Assembly (NCBI GenBank): GCA_000181795.3
Contig: CM012953.1
Location: 11,562,691-11,626,690, forward strand
Source: Trichinella spiralis
Lineage: Eukaryota > Nematoda > Enoplea > Trichinellida > Trichinellidae
Length of the DNA: 64,000 bases
Direction: 5' to 3'
In this document: positions 61,590-64,000 of the stretch, piece by piece
How positions within the stretch are numbered: the first letter of the stretch is position 1
How the letters are laid out: each line of letters opens with the position of its first letter
Notes under the pieces: generated by a model
Databases searched by the model: none
Seen by the model: the letters and a program-made list of their open reading frames with translations, nothing else
Told to the model about the DNA's origin: nothing
Program-made: the position numbers and the translations under genes

Positions 61590-64000
61590 TCGAGCAAACT
61601 TTATCACAACTTTTACAAACTGTTGTAAAAAATACAAATCATATAATATAGATTTATACAAAACTTACTTGTAAATGGCAATTTCTATTAATAAACCAGA
61701 AAAAGTGCATTCTTGATGCATTGATGATTTCAATTCAAATAGAAATACTGCTCCCATTAAGATAATTGTAACAAGCAAATCACAAAAGCTATACTGACTG
61801 GATTGAAAAGTACGCTGAAAATGAAATTCTAGTTTACAAAATAATAAATAAATAAATAAATAACATTTACAGACCTGAAAATCTGCACGCAAATATATGC
61901 AAAAATCTGATACAATAAAAACAAACGCTAAATAATCAATTAGCCTAAATTCTCGCTCTCTCGTCAACTTTTGTTTAACATGAAACATGACTACAACAAG
62001 CATCAAGCATCACAAACAACAGCGTTACACATTCTTTCCGCAAGCGTGATAAACCATAAGCAGAACAAAACTGTATTTTTTCTGACACCGCACACATGTG
62101 TGCAACACTGATTTATCTATACACTACAAATATATACATATGCATGCACTGATTTGTGTTCGATTTTTGAAAATTAAGTTCCCAATCCAGAGTCTTGAAG
62201 CAAACGATTGGCCATTTAGTAGCTGAAATCTTTCAATTAACATTAAACTGCGTATAATTTCATCGAATGTGCGCACACTTATCGGATATTTCTTTTTCAC
62301 AACTCCATTTTGAGTGTCTATTTTCTTTATCATTAAAAAAATTCTTAAATAACATGTTCAATAAGGTGCAGAGCTTACTGTTCACGAATGAAAAATAAGC
62401 AAGCAAGCAAGCACTGAATAAAATTCAAAGCTGTCGTCGTTCGTACGTAAGTACTACCACCACCACCACCACCACCACTGCTATTACTACTACTACTCAT
62501 ACCAACTGTTCAAGCAGTAGAAGCGCAAAAACTGCATATGAAGTGCAACAGATCGATTTCTTTCTCCAGTCACCAGTCATTTCATTTTTACATTACTAGC
62601 TTTTCATTAAATACAAGACAACGTTATCCAATACTTGACACTGGTATTTTATTTGCATGCTTTATTACATTATTTGCAAGCAGTAAATGGAATAAAAAGC
62701 TCATTCAATTGTACGTCACATCCGTACTTTCTTTTCATTATACAACGTACAATAATAAACTGCACCCTAGAATTGGGGTGAACATGACATTCATGAGAAA
62801 ATATTTTATTATACATAATAAAATAATGACTTCTGAAATTGTAATCTTTCGAGTTTCAAGAATCTGCATCTAGCAAAACAACATTCTTCAAAGTTACTTC
62901 GAACAATACATTCGCATTTCAAAAACTTGAAGAAAATCTCAACCAAAGTATTTACATATTTATTATTTACAAATATATCTACAGTACAACAAAAATCTAT
63001 AAAAATGAAATCTTTCCTGTGCTGAAGTTTGCTAACATGAACTCGTTATACTAATTTCAATTCTTCCTTTCGCAAATAGTAACCATTTGAGATCAGCCAA
63101 TTCCATTACAAACAAAAAAAAAGAAAACACTGGACTGCAGAAATCAAAATGATAATTAAAAATAATCATATTTGCAAAAAATAATCGTGTTAATTAGAAA
63201 TAAAACCATAATTTAATTCCCTTTTCCTTCTTAATTTGTAATTACATTCACGCTACTTTTATGAATGTTCATTTAATCAAATATACATGCAGTTTGTTTT
63301 ACAAGAGTAAAAAACTTAAAAATTACATATAAACAAACAAACTCATTCCACATCTAGCTTAAAAACAATCCTAATATTTAAATGGAGAGAATTCTTCACG
63401 GACCTGCAAGTTTACACACTGTTCGCCTACAAAGCTGTTCATTGTTCAAATTACCTTAGTACTGGACTGATTAAGCAGCCAAAATTGAAAAAGACTAACA
63501 TAAAATGAGACTAACGTTCATTTGTACATGTATTTGTATAAAGTAGGCTTAATATATACAAGATTAATTCTGAAATGCAAACAATGAATTGGCCTCAGCA
63601 AGAGAACGCTGCCATTGACAATAATACCCATACTTCGTAAAGATGATAATGTTGCTCAAAGCAAACCTTTTACAATCAATGCACAAGCGAAAATGATTAA
63701 TAAAGAAAACAAATAATTAATGAAGTTTCCAGATGAGAAGTTCAGCAGATGCACAGCAGAAAAAGTTCAAAGCGTAAGAACAAAAAGAAGACAGTTTGGT
63801 GAGCATACGTTACTGTTTAGAAAAGATCAATATATCCATTCTAAGGTGAACTTACGAAAACAACATTGGCCGAACAAAACTAATAGATCAATCGAAAACT
63901 CTCCCATAATGATAGTTAACCACGGGTTAACTTCAGTTAAGAGAAATATATCAAAGTACACATCGGTGCAAACAAACTACCTACGCAATTAACATACGTG
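61590..64000. other. Right-hand AT-rich region, no confirmed gene
   Basis: About 2.4 kb. A minus-strand frame at 62330-62124 (with VRTFDEIIRSLMLIERFQLL) and a plus-strand frame at 63720-63992 are open but show no linked exons. It could hold the promoter or first exons of the homeodomain gene. A (CCA)n run lies at about 62456-62477. Confidence 0.45.

Noticed and set aside
62124-62333. Minus-strand frame resembling a small domain (VRTFDEIIRSLMLIERFQLL)
   Set aside because: It has no neighbouring exon with a compatible junction; kept only as a possible upstream exon of the homeodomain gene.
63720-63992. 90-codon plus-strand frame at the right edge
   Set aside because: Lys/Asn/Arg-rich composition matches random AT-rich DNA, and there is no splice or homology support.

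Overview
The window is AT-rich animal DNA with compact, intron-dense genes on both strands and long low-complexity stretches between them. Every host gene was rebuilt by hand from open frames, splice junctions and reading phase. The TWK-type two-pore potassium channel (pore signature TTIGFG followed by NPAPVT), a Mondo-type bHLH-zip factor, Musashi and KLHL18 make it an invertebrate metazoan, most likely a nematode. I cannot fix the species. I see no bacterial operon, CRISPR array, virus-like element or intact transposon.

Layout. (1) 1-4330: poorly recognised minus-strand exons forming one partial gene (1-2240) and one four-exon chain (3487-4329), then a tRNA-Thr(AGT) at 4809. (2) 6002-9442: TTLL4-type tubulin glutamylase, plus strand, 13 exons. 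(3) 13423-23953: Musashi, plus strand, 13 coding exons, with a 7.4 kb intron and a GC-AG intron. (4) 26263-33215: MondoA/MML-1-like factor, minus strand, 17 coding exons. (5) 34622-35819: small acidic protein resembling the HCFC1R1/CCDC117 family, plus strand, divergent from Mondo. (6) 36058-38437: KLHL18-type BTB-Kelch protein, plus strand, 11 exons including a 10-nt micro-exon. (7) 43564-53263: two-pore K+ channel, plus strand, with candidate distal 5' exons. (8) 53990-55718: shugoshin-like coiled-coil protein, minus strand, convergent with the channel. (9) 57160-60754: a protein with five homeodomains, minus strand. (10) 61458-61589: an isolated plus-strand terminal exon ending in a CAAX box.

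The genes are unrelated housekeeping and developmental genes, not an operon or pathway. The strongest candidate for something undescribed is the five-homeodomain gene. Each homeodomain is a two-exon cassette that enters and leaves in phase 1 and is cut by a phase-0 intron at the same place in helix 3, and all five lack the normally invariant Asn51. Coordinates come from hand-read splice sites and may be off by a base or two at some junctions.
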